A model generated the notes under the pieces. The model saw nothing but the letters and a program-made list of their open reading frames with translations. It had not been told where the DNA came from and did no database searches. The position numbers were made by a program, and so were the translations under genes. A DNA stretch of 64,000 nucleotides from DATGJX01 sp963830545. GTDB lineage: Bacteria; Vulcanimicrobiota; Vulcanimicrobiia; Vulcanimicrobiales; Vulcanimicrobiaceae. This document shows positions 52,594 to 61,403 of this stretch, one piece after another; the stretch's first letter is position 1; every line of letters begins with the position of its first letter. The stretch spans positions 2,294,001 to 2,358,000 of the forward strand of contig CAWHMK010000001.1 in assembly GCA_963830545.1 (NCBI GenBank), in the 5' to 3' direction.

Positions 52594-54900
52594 TTTTCCG
52601 GTCGAGGGATTGAGTGACGAGCAGCTGCGCGCGCAGGCTGCGAACAGTGGCCTCGCACTTCGCGCAGACGAACTGCGGCGCATCGCTGCCCGGCTCGGAC
52701 GCGATCCCAGCATCGTCGAGGTTCACGCGTTCGATGCGCAATGGAGCGAGCATTGCTCGTACAAGAGCAGCCGCCATTTGCTGAAGAAACTTCCGACCGA
52801 GGGGCCGAGCGTCATGCAGGGACCGGCGGAAGACGCCGGCATCCTGCACTTGGGCGAGGCGCACGGGTCTCGCTGGGGCGTGGTCATCGCGCACGAATCG
52901 CACAACCACCCCTCGCAAGTCGTGCCGTTCGAGGGCGCTGCAACGGGCGTCGGCGGAATCGTTCGGGATGTATTGTGCATGGGTGCAGAGGTGATCGCCA
53001 TAGCGGATCCGCTGCGTTTCGGCCGCGTCGAAAACGCGCAATCGCATCAGCGTTACGTGGCGCAAGGTGTGGTCGACGGCATCGCCGCGTACGGCAACGC
53101 GATCGGCATCCCGAACATCGCGGGAGACGCGTACTTCGACGATCGATTCGATGACAATTGCCTGGTCAACGTCGTTTCGCTGGGCCTAATCAAAGAGCAA
53201 GACGTCATTCATTCCGCGGCGCCGCCGAATTCGGCCGGATGGGACATCGTTCTCGTCGGCAAAGCGACGGATAGCAGCGGATTCGGAGGGGCGGCGTTTT
53301 CGTCCGTGACGCTTGACGAAGCAGACGAAGACGCGAACAAGGGCGCGGTGCAAGTCCCGGATCCGTTTTTGAAAAACGTCATCATGCGCGCGACGTATCG
53401 CGTTTTCCAGTATTTGCGCGAGCGCAAGGTCGCCGTGGGATTCAAAGATCTGGGCGCGGGCGGCATCATGGGATGCAGCGCGGAGCTTTGCAGCAGCGGG
53501 GGCTTCGGTGCGATCGTCGATTTGGACGACGTGAATACCGCGGTCAAGAATATGCCGCCGGAAGTCATTGCCGTTGGAGAGACGCAGGAACGACTGTGCT
53601 GGGTGTTGCCGGGCGATGTAACGCCGGACGTACTTCGTATCTATAACGAAGAGTTTTCCCTGCCGCAAATCGCGCGCGGCGCATGTGCGACGGTTGTTGG
53701 CGCGGTGCAGGGCGAAAAGCGCTACGTGCTTCGCCACGGCGGTGAAATCGTGATGGACGTTCCGATCGATTTTTTGACCGGATCGATTCGCGACGAGCTC
53801 GCGGTGCGCCCGATGAGCGAGCGAAAAGTGACGGATCCCGCACACCGCTACATAAGCGGCGAGCGCGACGCCGGTCAATTACTCGCGCGTATTCTCGAAC
53901 ATCGCGACGTGTGTTCGCGCCGGCCGCTCTTCGTTCGTTACGACGGCGTCGTGCGGGGAACCACCGTCATTCCGCGCGGTTACGCAAGTGCCGGCGTGAT
54001 CGCGCCTATTGCGGGCTCGCCGTTAGGCGTTGCGCTGAGCGTCGCCGGCAATCCGCGCACGAGCAAGATCGACCCTCATCTCGGCCGCGCAGTACGCCGT
54101 TCTCGAGGCCGTACGCAAGGTCGTTTCGGTCGGCGCGCGGCCGCTCGGTTTGACGGACTGTTTGAATTTCGGCAATCCGCAAAACATCGAGCATTATTCG
54201 GAACTGGTCCATTGCATCGACGGACTCGCCGCTGCGGCACGCTTACTGGCAATGCCGTACGTTTCCGGAAACGTGAGCTTGTACAACGAATCGAAGATGG
54301 GGAATGCCATTCCCGCCTCGCCAATCGTTGCGTGCGTCGGCGGCATCGACGACGTTGCGAACGTGATCACCGCGCAGTTCAAGCGCGCAGGATCGGCCCT
54401 GTTCCTTTTGGGACGCCCGCAGAATGCGGTAGGCGGCGCGGTGTTCGCCGAGTTGCTCGAGCAAACGGGAGGCCCCGTTCCACCAATCGATTACGAACGC
54501 GCGATATCCGAAATCGCGTTCTTTCGCGCGGCCGGCGACGCAGGTTTCATTCTCTCCGCGCGCAGCGTCGGCAACGGCGGTCTCCTCGCAACGCTTGCGG
54601 AGATGGCCTTTCCCACACTCGAAAAAGGCCGTTCGCCCATCGGCGCGATCGTGTCGCCCGCGCGATCGTGGAGCGGCGCCGGCGATCTGGAATCGTATTT
54701 CGGCGAATGCGGCGGCTTTGTTTTGGAGGCGGCGGAAGACGACGCCGAAGCGCTCGCCTCGATTGCCACGGAACACGTAAAGCTCATTCGCCATCGGCAG
54801 AACAGCGAGTGCGCCGGCGATTCGCCTGGAAAACCGTGCGTTCGACTTGCGCGATTTGTACGAACGCTGGAGCCGGCCGCTCGCGCAGGTGTATCCATGA
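52586..54900 (+). CDS. purL: Phosphoribosylformylglycinamidine synthase subunit PurL (two indels)
   Basis: About 771 residues after repair. FDAQWSEHCSYKSSRHLLKK holds the catalytic His. HESHNHPSQVVPFEGAATGV, FKDLGAGGIMGCSAELCSSG and ERLCWVLPGDVTPDVLRIY follow. Near 54084 one extra base moves the reading to QYAVLEAVRKVVSVGARPLG and LTDCLNFGNPQN. Near 54791 a second shift leads to SAPAIRLENRAFDLRDLYER and the stop at 54900. It amidates FGAR to FGAM with ammonia from PurQ. TTG start at 52586 overlaps purC; TTG 52610 is an alternative. Purine operon; overlaps purQ (ATGA). Confidence 0.93.
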
Positions 54901-55667
54901 AGCGCAAGGTGGCGGTGCTGGTGTTTCCGGGAACGAACAGCGAAACTGAGACGTGGCGCGTCTGCCGGGACGTCGGTCTGGACGCAGAAGTCGTTCATTG
55001 GAGCCGCGCCGCGCAGCTTCCGGCGTACGACGCGTATGTGCTGCCCGGCGGATTCGCGTACGAAGACCGCATACGTGCGGGCGCAGTTCCGGCACACGAT
55101 CCGATGATGGATTACGTCATCGAGGGAGCGCAGAAAGGGAAACTCGTGCTCGGCGTTTGCAACGGCGCCCAGATTCTGCTGGAGGCCGGACTGGTTCCGG
55201 GAACGGGGGGTGTCCGAAAGCCCACGGCGGCATTCACGCGGAACGGCCCGGTTCCGCACTTCATCTGCAAACACGTGCACATCAAACTCGCTGCGGCGCC
55301 CGAGCGTTGCGCGATTACGGCCGCGCTCCCGAAAGACGCGCTCATTCCGGCGTGGGCGGCACATGGCGAAGGGCGTCTTGCCGCAACGCCGGATCGTTTG
55401 CGCGAAATCGTAACGGGTGGTCACCTTTCGTTCGTATACGCGCATCACGACGGCACCGTCGACGACGACGCGGTGCCGAACGGATCGGCTCTGGGCTGCG
55501 CGGGATTGACGAATCGCGGCGGCAACGTGCTTGCAATCATGCCGCACCCGGAGCGCGATGCTTGGAATTACAATCATCCCGACAGCGCCGAGCGTACGAA
55601 CATTCTTGCTCCGTCGGGTGGAGTCGCGCTGTTCGCGGCGTTCGCGGAGGCGCTGAAACGCGCATGA
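54897..55667 (+). CDS. purQ: Phosphoribosylformylglycinamidine synthase glutaminase subunit
   Basis: A 256-residue class I glutamine amidotransferase. VAVLVFPGTNSETETWRVCR and LPAYDAYVLPGGFAYEDRIR lead to the catalytic Cys in LVLGVCNGAQILLEAGLVPG. The His-Glu pair lies in IMPHPERDAWNYN, and the substrate-channel part in SFVYAHHDGTVDDDAVPNGS. It supplies ammonia to PurL. ATG at 54897 overlaps the purL stop. A long upstream extension in the same frame is the shifted tail of purL and does not belong to it. Confidence 0.95.
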   Translation: MKRKVAVLVFPGTNSETETWRVCRDVGLDAEVVHWSRAAQLPAYDAYVLPGGFAYEDRIRAGAVPAHDPMMDYVIEGAQKGKLVLGVCNGAQILLEAGLVPGTGGVRKPTAAFTRNGPVPHFICKHVHIKLAAAPERCAITAALPKDALIPAWAAHGEGRLAATPDRLREIVTGGHLSFVYAHHDGTVDDDAVPNGSALGCAGLTNRGGNVLAIMPHPERDAWNYNHPDSAERTNILAPSGGVALFAAFAEALKRA

Positions 55668-56093
55668 TGCTCCGAACCGTCGCCATCAAACTCAAGATTC
55701 CGGATAATGAAGCCTATACGGCACTCACCACGCTTCGCCGGCTGGGCATCGAGATCGGACGAGTCGAACGCGCCGACGTGTGGCAATTCGACGACACCGG
55801 CGAGACGAGCGATTTCGCGCAGCGCGTGGAGCGCAACGAAACGCTCTTCAATCCGAACAAGCACGAACTGGAAGTACTCGAGTCCGATCTGCCTCGCGAA
55901 GGCGAAGCGTGGATCGAACAGACTCGATACGCAAAATACGTCGCCGCGTATCGCGGGCGTTTCCAGTGCGCGCCGGTACGTGGGGTGGCGGCTGTTTGCG
56001 CACGGGCACGAGGCGGCGGATTCGCACGACGTCAAGGCAGCTGTAGAGCAATTACTCTGTAATCCCGCAATCGAGAGAGCAATCACCCGATGA
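55664..56093 (+). CDS. purS: PurS-like subunit with C-terminal extension (indel at 55922)
   Basis: About 142 residues after removing the extra A at 55922 in an AGCT site. The N-terminal part matches PurS: TVAIKLKIPDNEAYTALTTL, RRLGIEIGRVERADVWQF, then ETLFNPNKHELEVLE. The rest (LDTQNTSPRIAGVSSARRYV, GWRLFAHGHEAADSHDVKAA, VEQLLCNPAIERAITR) is an extra ~55-residue helical part not found in the usual 80-residue PurS. PurS bridges PurQ and PurL in the three-part FGAM synthetase. It overlaps purQ and purP by 4 bases each, which supports the assignment. Confidence 0.8.
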
Positions 56094-57112
56094 ACCGACC
56101 GTATACCATTGCGACGCTCGGATCGCATTCCGCGCTGCAAATCCTCAAAGGTGCTCACGACGAAGGGTTTCGCACGCTGGCCATAGCGAATCGCGACATC
56201 GAACGCCTGTACCGGTCGTTCGGGTTCGTCGACGAGGTCATCGGCATCGAGCGCTACCAAGATTTCGCGCAGCTCATGCCGGAACTCGAAAAGCGGAAGA
56301 TCATCATGGTCCCGCACGGCTCGTTCGTCGCGTATCTCTCTGCGGAAGAGCACAAGCGGATGACCATTCCGTATTTCGGAAACAAAGCGGTTCTCGATTG
56401 GGAAGCAAGCCGGGAACTCCAGCGTCAATGGCTCTCGCGCGCGAACCTGAAGCTGCCGCGGCAATTCAAGACGCCGAGCGAAATCGACCGCCCGGTGATC
56501 GTCAAACTCTATGGGGCGGCCGGCGGCAAGGGATACATGTTCATTCGAGACGCCGCCGATTTCGAGCACCGTGCAGCGCACCTGAAAGAAGCGCATATCA
56601 TTCAGGAATACATCGTCGGCGTGCCGCTCTACATGCACTATTTTTATTCGCCGCTCGAAGACAAACTCGAAATCATGAGCATGGACCGGCGGTATGAAAC
56701 GAACGTGGACTCGCTCGGCCGTATTCCGGCCGCCGCGCAGGAAGGCATGGACGTGAGCCCGTCGTACGTGGTCGTCGGCAACTCGCCGGTGTCGCTGCGC
56801 GAATCGATGCTCGCGGAAGCGTACCGAATGGGCGAGGACGTCGTGCGAGTAAGCAAGGAAATCTGCGGGCCGAAGGGCCTTTTCGGCGCATTTTGCATCG
56901 AAACGATCATCACGCCGGACATGCAATTTTACGTGATGGAGATTTCGGCGCGCATCGTTGCGGGTACGAATCTTTTCATCGACGGATCGGCCTACTCGTA
57001 CCTGAACTATTCGGAACCCATGTCGACCGGACGCCGGATCGCCCGCGAACTGAAAAACGCACTTTTGACCAACAACTTGCGTTTCGTATTGGATGACACG
57101 AGTATTTTGTAA
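56090..57112 (+). CDS. purP: Formate-dependent AICAR ligase PurP (archaeal-type ATP-grasp)
   Basis: A 340-residue ATP-grasp enzyme. The PurP N-terminal signature ATLGSHSALQILKGAHDEGF is unmistakable. FVDEVIGIERYQDFAQLMPE, VIVKLYGAAGGKGYMFIRDA (ATP-grasp lysine and glycine loop), EYIVGVPLYMHYFYSPLED and MEISARIVAGTNLFIDGSAY follow. In archaea PurP makes FAICAR from AICAR, formate and ATP, replacing the folate-dependent transformylase of PurH. Its presence inside a bacterial purine operon directly behind purS is unusual. No purH is seen in the window. Intact gene. Confidence 0.93.
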   Translation: MNRPYTIATLGSHSALQILKGAHDEGFRTLAIANRDIERLYRSFGFVDEVIGIERYQDFAQLMPELEKRKIIMVPHGSFVAYLSAEEHKRMTIPYFGNKAVLDWEASRELQRQWLSRANLKLPRQFKTPSEIDRPVIVKLYGAAGGKGYMFIRDAADFEHRAAHLKEAHIIQEYIVGVPLYMHYFYSPLEDKLEIMSMDRRYETNVDSLGRIPAAAQEGMDVSPSYVVVGNSPVSLRESMLAEAYRMGEDVVRVSKEICGPKGLFGAFCIETIITPDMQFYVMEISARIVAGTNLFIDGSAYSYLNYSEPMSTGRRIARELKNALLTNNLRFVLDDTSIL

Positions 57113-58209
57113 GACTCTGGCCGCATTGACATGCACGCTGCTCTCGCTGGCGCCGCTGTCGTCGCGCGCGGCGTTCATGGCGGATCCGGCCAAGCTCTAT
57201 GCCGAAATGCAGGCGGCGTATTCCAAAGGCAACGCGCAAGGCTGGACGTTTTATAACCAGGAGTATTATCTCTCCACGATTTTTGACGCGGGCCGCGCGT
57301 ATTCACTGCAGCGATCCACCGATTCGAACTATCCGCAAATCGAGCAGATGACGGTCGACATCGCCGCATCGCTGCACTACGATCCGCTCATCAATCATGA
57401 GGCGGTTCCGTGGTATGTCCGCGAAGCGGCCGCCTACGTGGAGCGCAACAATCCGGATCCCGACGAGCAAGCGAAAGCGAAGGCACTCCTCGCTCGCGTG
57501 GACGCGCTCGAAGATCCGGCCGCTATGGCGCAATTCGCGGACGAGGATGCGAACGCGATCGTGCAGCAGTATCCCCACGATGCAAACGCTCAGCTGCTGC
57601 GCGTCGAAGCAGACTGGCGCGGGTGGCTGCTCACTCGCGATCCGTCGTGGCGCAGCCTTGCGCTGATGCACGCAAACAGCCCAGACTTTCCGTTGGCGGA
57701 TCTCCCGGCAACGTGGGGACCCGGTTTCCTGAACGCCGTTCTGAATGCGTTTCACGGAGCGGAAGGCTATACACAAGGTGACGAAACGAACGCCCAAGCG
57801 CTGGAAGCGCGAATTGCGCAGCTGCCGCAGGCTGAAAACGATCGCCAGCGTGGATGCGATAACGCATGCGCGTCTTATGACGACCCTCGCGCCGGCGGAT
57901 GAGTATTTCGGCCCGATGGGCATGTCCATTCTCGGTATTCGGAACGAACTCAATCGCGTGAATTATCTCATCGGATACGGATACGCTCGTCAGGAAAGCA
58001 CCATGGCGGTGCAGATTGCAACGTCCGTCGACGATCTGCACAAAGTCTATCCTCGCGATCGCGATTTGCCGCAGCTGCTCTTCGACGTGTACGCAGCACT
58101 GACGAAAATCGACACGCCGGGCGCAAAAGCGGAGCGCGCGCACATTCGCGGCATCCTCACGGTCGAGTATCAAGACACCAAGCAGGCGCAAGACATCTTG
58201 AATTCCTGA
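57093..58209 (+). CDS. Secreted protein of unknown function, helical repeat type (indel at 57831)
   Basis: About 371 residues after repair. It starts at ATG 57093 inside the end of purP with a signal peptide (KTLAALTCTLLSLAPLSSRA). The mature part is helical: MADPAKLYAEMQAAYSKGNA, QIEQMTVDIAASLHYDPLIN, PDEQAKAKALLARVDALED. It reads IAQLPQ up to 57831 and LKTIASVDAITHARLMTTLA after removing an extra G in an AGCT site, ending LTVEYQDTKQAQDILNS. Composition suggests TPR-like helices in the envelope. No family is recognised; co-transcription with purP looks accidental. Confidence 0.7.
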
Positions 58210-58265
58210 GCTCGACCGCGCATATAATGACCTAGCGCAACAATTTTGTTGCAGCGGAGGTTCCT

Positions 58266-58457
58266 ATGGCTCGCAAATTGATCGACTGCCGCGATTTTCC
58301 CAGTGAAAGCAAATGCACTGTCGCGATCACCGCGGACAGTGACGAAGAACTTCTGGACGTTGCCGTTCCGCACGCCGTCGCCAAACATGGCTACGAAGAC
58401 ACACCCGATTTACGCGGGCAGCTTCGCGGAGCGATCAAGGAAGGCGCCCTCACGTAA
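58266..58457 (+). CDS. DUF1059 domain protein
   Basis: A 63-residue protein behind a clear agcggagg ribosome site. The family pattern is KLIDCRDFPSESKCTVAITA followed by ELLDVAVPHAVAKHGYEDTP. The conserved Cys pair (C9, C17) and the H-x-x-x-x-H-G segment are present. DUF1059 proteins are small, widespread in soil bacteria and of unknown function, possibly metal- or stress-related. Single gene. Confidence 0.85.
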   Translation: MARKLIDCRDFPSESKCTVAITADSDEELLDVAVPHAVAKHGYEDTPDLRGQLRGAIKEGALT

Positions 58458-58464
58458 AATAGCG

Positions 58465-58590
58465 TCATCGTGAGCGTGTCGAACGACAGGTGATCGTGAG
58501 CGTGTCGAACGACCCCGAGCATGTCGAGAGGCATGCGAGCGGCTTCGACTGCGCTCAGCCATGCTTCGACACGCTCAGCGATGCTGCACG
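58465..58590. repeat. Cluster of dispersed intergenic repeat units
   Basis: The unit gtgagcgtgtcgaacgac occurs twice in tandem (58469 and 58497). A related gagcatgtcgaga follows, then an inverted block ggcttcgactgcgctcagcc-atgcttcgacacgctcag (58541-58580) nearly identical to 9990-10032. Opposed copies can fold into a long hairpin. It separates DUF1059 from the convergent aminotransferase gene. Confidence 0.75.
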
Positions 58591-58612
58591 ATTCGGCGTG
58601 GACCAGCGGATG

Positions 58613-59905
58613 CTAGAGCGTCGCGAGTGAGGCTTCAAAAGCGCGAAGAAATTCCGCGGAATCGTCGCTGCTGAAGATCAGCGGCGGCTGAATGCGGATG
58701 ACGTTTCCGAAGCGGCCGCCTTTGCCGACGAGCACGTTGCGCTTGCGCATCTCGTCGACAAGACGCGTTGCTTCCGCGCTGGCGTACGCCTTCGTTCGGC
58801 GATCGGTGACGAGCTCGACGCCCACCATCAGACCTTTGCCTCGAACCTCGCCGATGAGCGGATAGCGTTTTTGCAAATCGCGCAGGCCGCCAAGGAGTAT
58901 TTCGCCTTGGCGTTTGGAGTTTGCGATGAGATCGCGTTTTTGAATGACGTCGATCGTTACCTTTGCGGCGCGGCTCGCAAGCGAGTTCCCTCCGAACGTG
59001 TTGATGTGCGGTCCTTTGAAGACGTCTGCGAGTTCGGGACGGGTAATCGTAATGCCGACAGGCACGCCGCTTCCGAGTCCCTTTGCCGACGTGATGATGT
59101 CGGGCACCACGCCGTAACTGGAAACCATGCCGAACATTCCGTCGCCGAGGCGGCCCCAACCCGTTTGAACTTCGTCGGCGATGAGAAGCGTGCCGAACGG
59201 CGCAAGCGTTTCCTGAAGAACTTGGAAATATTCGGGCGGCGGCGTGATGATGCCGCCCACGCCGGCGACGGTTTCCGCAATCATCGCCGCAGGCGCGCCG
59301 CTGGTCTGCGTTTCGATGACGCGTTTTGCAGAACGCGCGCACGCGATTTCGCACGACGGATACGTCAGGCCGAGCGGACAGCGGTAGCAGTATGGATTCG
59401 GCACGAAGGCGACGTGCGGGTATTCCGCAGCGAAATTGCGCCAGTTGCTTTGTCCGGCCATCGCCACTGTGTAGACGGTACGGCCGTGATACGCATGGTC
59501 GAGCGCCAGAAAGTCGAGTGATTTTTTCGACGTGCGCGCGACCAGCGCGGCGGTTTCGTTCGCTTCGGACCCCGAGTTGCTGAAAAAACTCTTGGTCATG
59601 CCGTCGGGCGATACCGACGCAACGGTTTCCGCCAAGTCGAGCATTTCGTCGGTCAGATACAGGGTCGAAACGTGTATCAGTTTTTTGGCCTGATCCGCGA
59701 CTGCTTGCGCGACTTCGGTGTCGCCATAGCCGAGCGTGTTGGTCGCAATGCCTGCGAACGCGTCCAAATATTCGTTGCCGGCGTCGTCTTTCACGCGCGT
59801 TCCCTCACCGCCGGTGAGCGTGATCGGTTCGCCGTAATACGTCTGCTGCGCGGCAAAGAGGTGGTTGCGGGCGCGTTCGGCATTATTTTTTTTGAGTATT
59901 TGCAT
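58613..59905 (-). CDS. Class III PLP aminotransferase, probably beta-alanine (or AGXT2-like) aminotransferase
   Basis: A 430-residue enzyme. LTGGEGTRVKDDAGNEYLDA and FFSNSGSEANETAALVARTS (PLP phosphate) are followed by LALDHAYHGRTVYTVAMAGQ. The Asp contact is in LLIADEVQTGWGRLGDGMFG and the Schiff-base Lys in DIITSAKGLGSGVPVG. A Cys-rich insert (NPYCYRCPLGLTYPSCEIAC) is like that of AGXT2/PydD enzymes. Last gene of the pyrimidine-degradation unit, so beta-alanine or aminoisobutyrate is the likely amino donor, giving malonate semialdehyde. Confidence 0.9.
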   Translation of the reverse strand: MQILKKNNAERARNHLFAAQQTYYGEPITLTGGEGTRVKDDAGNEYLDAFAGIATNTLGYGDTEVAQAVADQAKKLIHVSTLYLTDEMLDLAETVASVSPDGMTKSFFSNSGSEANETAALVARTSKKSLDFLALDHAYHGRTVYTVAMAGQSNWRNFAAEYPHVAFVPNPYCYRCPLGLTYPSCEIACARSAKRVIETQTSGAPAAMIAETVAGVGGIITPPPEYFQVLQETLAPFGTLLIADEVQTGWGRLGDGMFGMVSSYGVVPDIITSAKGLGSGVPVGITITRPELADVFKGPHINTFGGNSLASRAAKVTIDVIQKRDLIANSKRQGEILLGGLRDLQKRYPLIGEVRGKGLMVGVELVTDRRTKAYASAEATRLVDEMRKRNVLVGKGGRFGNVIRIQPPLIFSSDDSAEFLRAFEASLATL

Positions 59906-59908
59906 CTC

Positions 59909-61403
59909 TCAGGCCTCCGTCGGCAGCAGCGTGGGCACTTCGGGTTCCGCTTCGCTATGCGCCGCGCGTTCTCCGCGCATCAGCAGCCAGTACACGCACA
60001 ATCCTCCGAGCAGGCTGAAAATCCAACCGCCGCTCCACAGAAAGTGCACGGGCGCCACGAAAAAGCCGACGCCGGTCACGATCCATCCGGCAAGCAGCGC
60101 GCCCACCGCCCGTATGTTGATGCCCTTCGCATACGAGTACAGACCGCCGGGCGAGTACAGTTGCGCAAGATCGATGCGCCGCTTGCGCACCAGCCAGTAA
60201 TCGGCAATTGCGATGCCGTCGAACGCGCCGAGCATTGCGCCGTACGTTCCGAGCCACGTGAAAATGTACGCGCCGTACGTTTCTAGCATTTTCCACGGCT
60301 CCATTGCCAAACTGAGCAGCCCCGTCAGGATTGCGCCGATCGCGAACGTGATGTATTTCGGCCACAAATTTTCGAACGCGCGTGCGGGCGCCATGACGTT
60401 GGCACCGACGTTGATGGTCACCGACGAGAGAATGACGATGATGCCCGCGATGACGACGACCGGCGTCGGGAACTTCGTGATGAGCTGGACCGGATTCCAC
60501 AGCGCGGTTCCGAAGAGCAGCACGGTCGCCGACGTTACGGCGATTCCAATGAACGCGAAAGCGGCCATCGTAAGCGGCATCGACAGCGCTTGCCCAACCA
60601 TTTGCCCGCGCTGCGAACGCGCGTAGCGCGTGTAATCGGGAATGTTCAGTGCCATCGTCGCCCAGAACGCGATGACGCCGACGACGGACGGATAGAACGC
60701 GTTCCAAAAAGCGCCGCCCTGAATCTTTGCCGGCGTTGCCAGCATGGGGCCGAATCCGCCCGCGCTCGTTGCGGCCCACACGAACAATGCAATTGCGCCG
60801 GCTGCGACAGTCGGAGCGGCGATCTGCGCGAGGCGTCCGATCGCCTGCGGCCCGCGCATGGCGACGGCCACGTTGATCGCCCAAAAGATCAGAAAGGCAA
60901 AGCCGAGATGAAAAGAGAGCGCAGGCCATGACGGCACGACTCGCACCAGTATTGCATCGAGCGCTTGTCCCCCGAACCACGAGTTGATGCCGAACCAGCC
61001 CGCGGCGATGACCGCGCGCGCGAGCGCCGGAATGTGCGCGCCGCGCGTGCCGAACCACAAGCGCGCAAAAACGGGGTATGGAATACCGTATCGTGTACCC
61101 GCGTGCGAAACCAGTAAAATCGCGCCCAGGACGATGCAGCTTCCGTACGAAAACCGTCACGACGGATTCCCACCAATTCATGCCCAGCGCAATCATGCCG
61201 CTGGCGAGAGAATACGTCGGCAAGCACAGGCACATGCCCACCCACAATGCAGCGAACTTCGATCCGGGCCAGGAGTGTTCGGCCAGCGTGCACGGCCGCA
61301 AATCCTCGTTCCACATCGAGTGGTTGCGCGCGGCCTCTTCTTGCGCTCGAGGCGTGAGCACGACCACGTCGCCGCTGCGAATTTGCGTCACGGGTGCTTG
61401 CAT
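59909..61403 (-). CDS. NCS1-family nucleobase:cation symporter (indel near 61140)
   Basis: About 497 residues after repair, with twelve membrane helices. WNEDLRPCTLAEHSWPGSKF and ALWVGMCLCLPTYSLASGMI match the NCS1 start. After about 61140 the reading continues in the next frame as SCIVLGAILLVSHAGTRYGI and then PYPVFARLWFGTRGAHIPAL. MALNIPDYTRYARSQRGQMV is the helix 6-7 signature. It would import uracil, dihydrouracil, allantoin or hydantoin; the neighbouring catabolic genes favour a pyrimidine. Start ATG at 61403 overlaps nothing and follows pydC directly. Confidence 0.88.

Noticed and set aside
13205..55922. Programmed +1 ribosomal frameshifting at CAG-A-CT, which recurs at five broken genes
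   Set aside because: The other shifts have G or T at the same AG-N-CT place, two are deletions, the coding phase is not constant, and an in-phase CAG-ACT at 44677 is read normally. A DNA-level cause at the palindrome AGCT explains more.
58465..58590. CRISPR-like array from the repeated gtgagcgtgtcgaac units
   Set aside because: Repeat spacing is irregular, units diverge and occur in both orientations; it fits REP-like elements instead. No CRISPR array was seen in the window.
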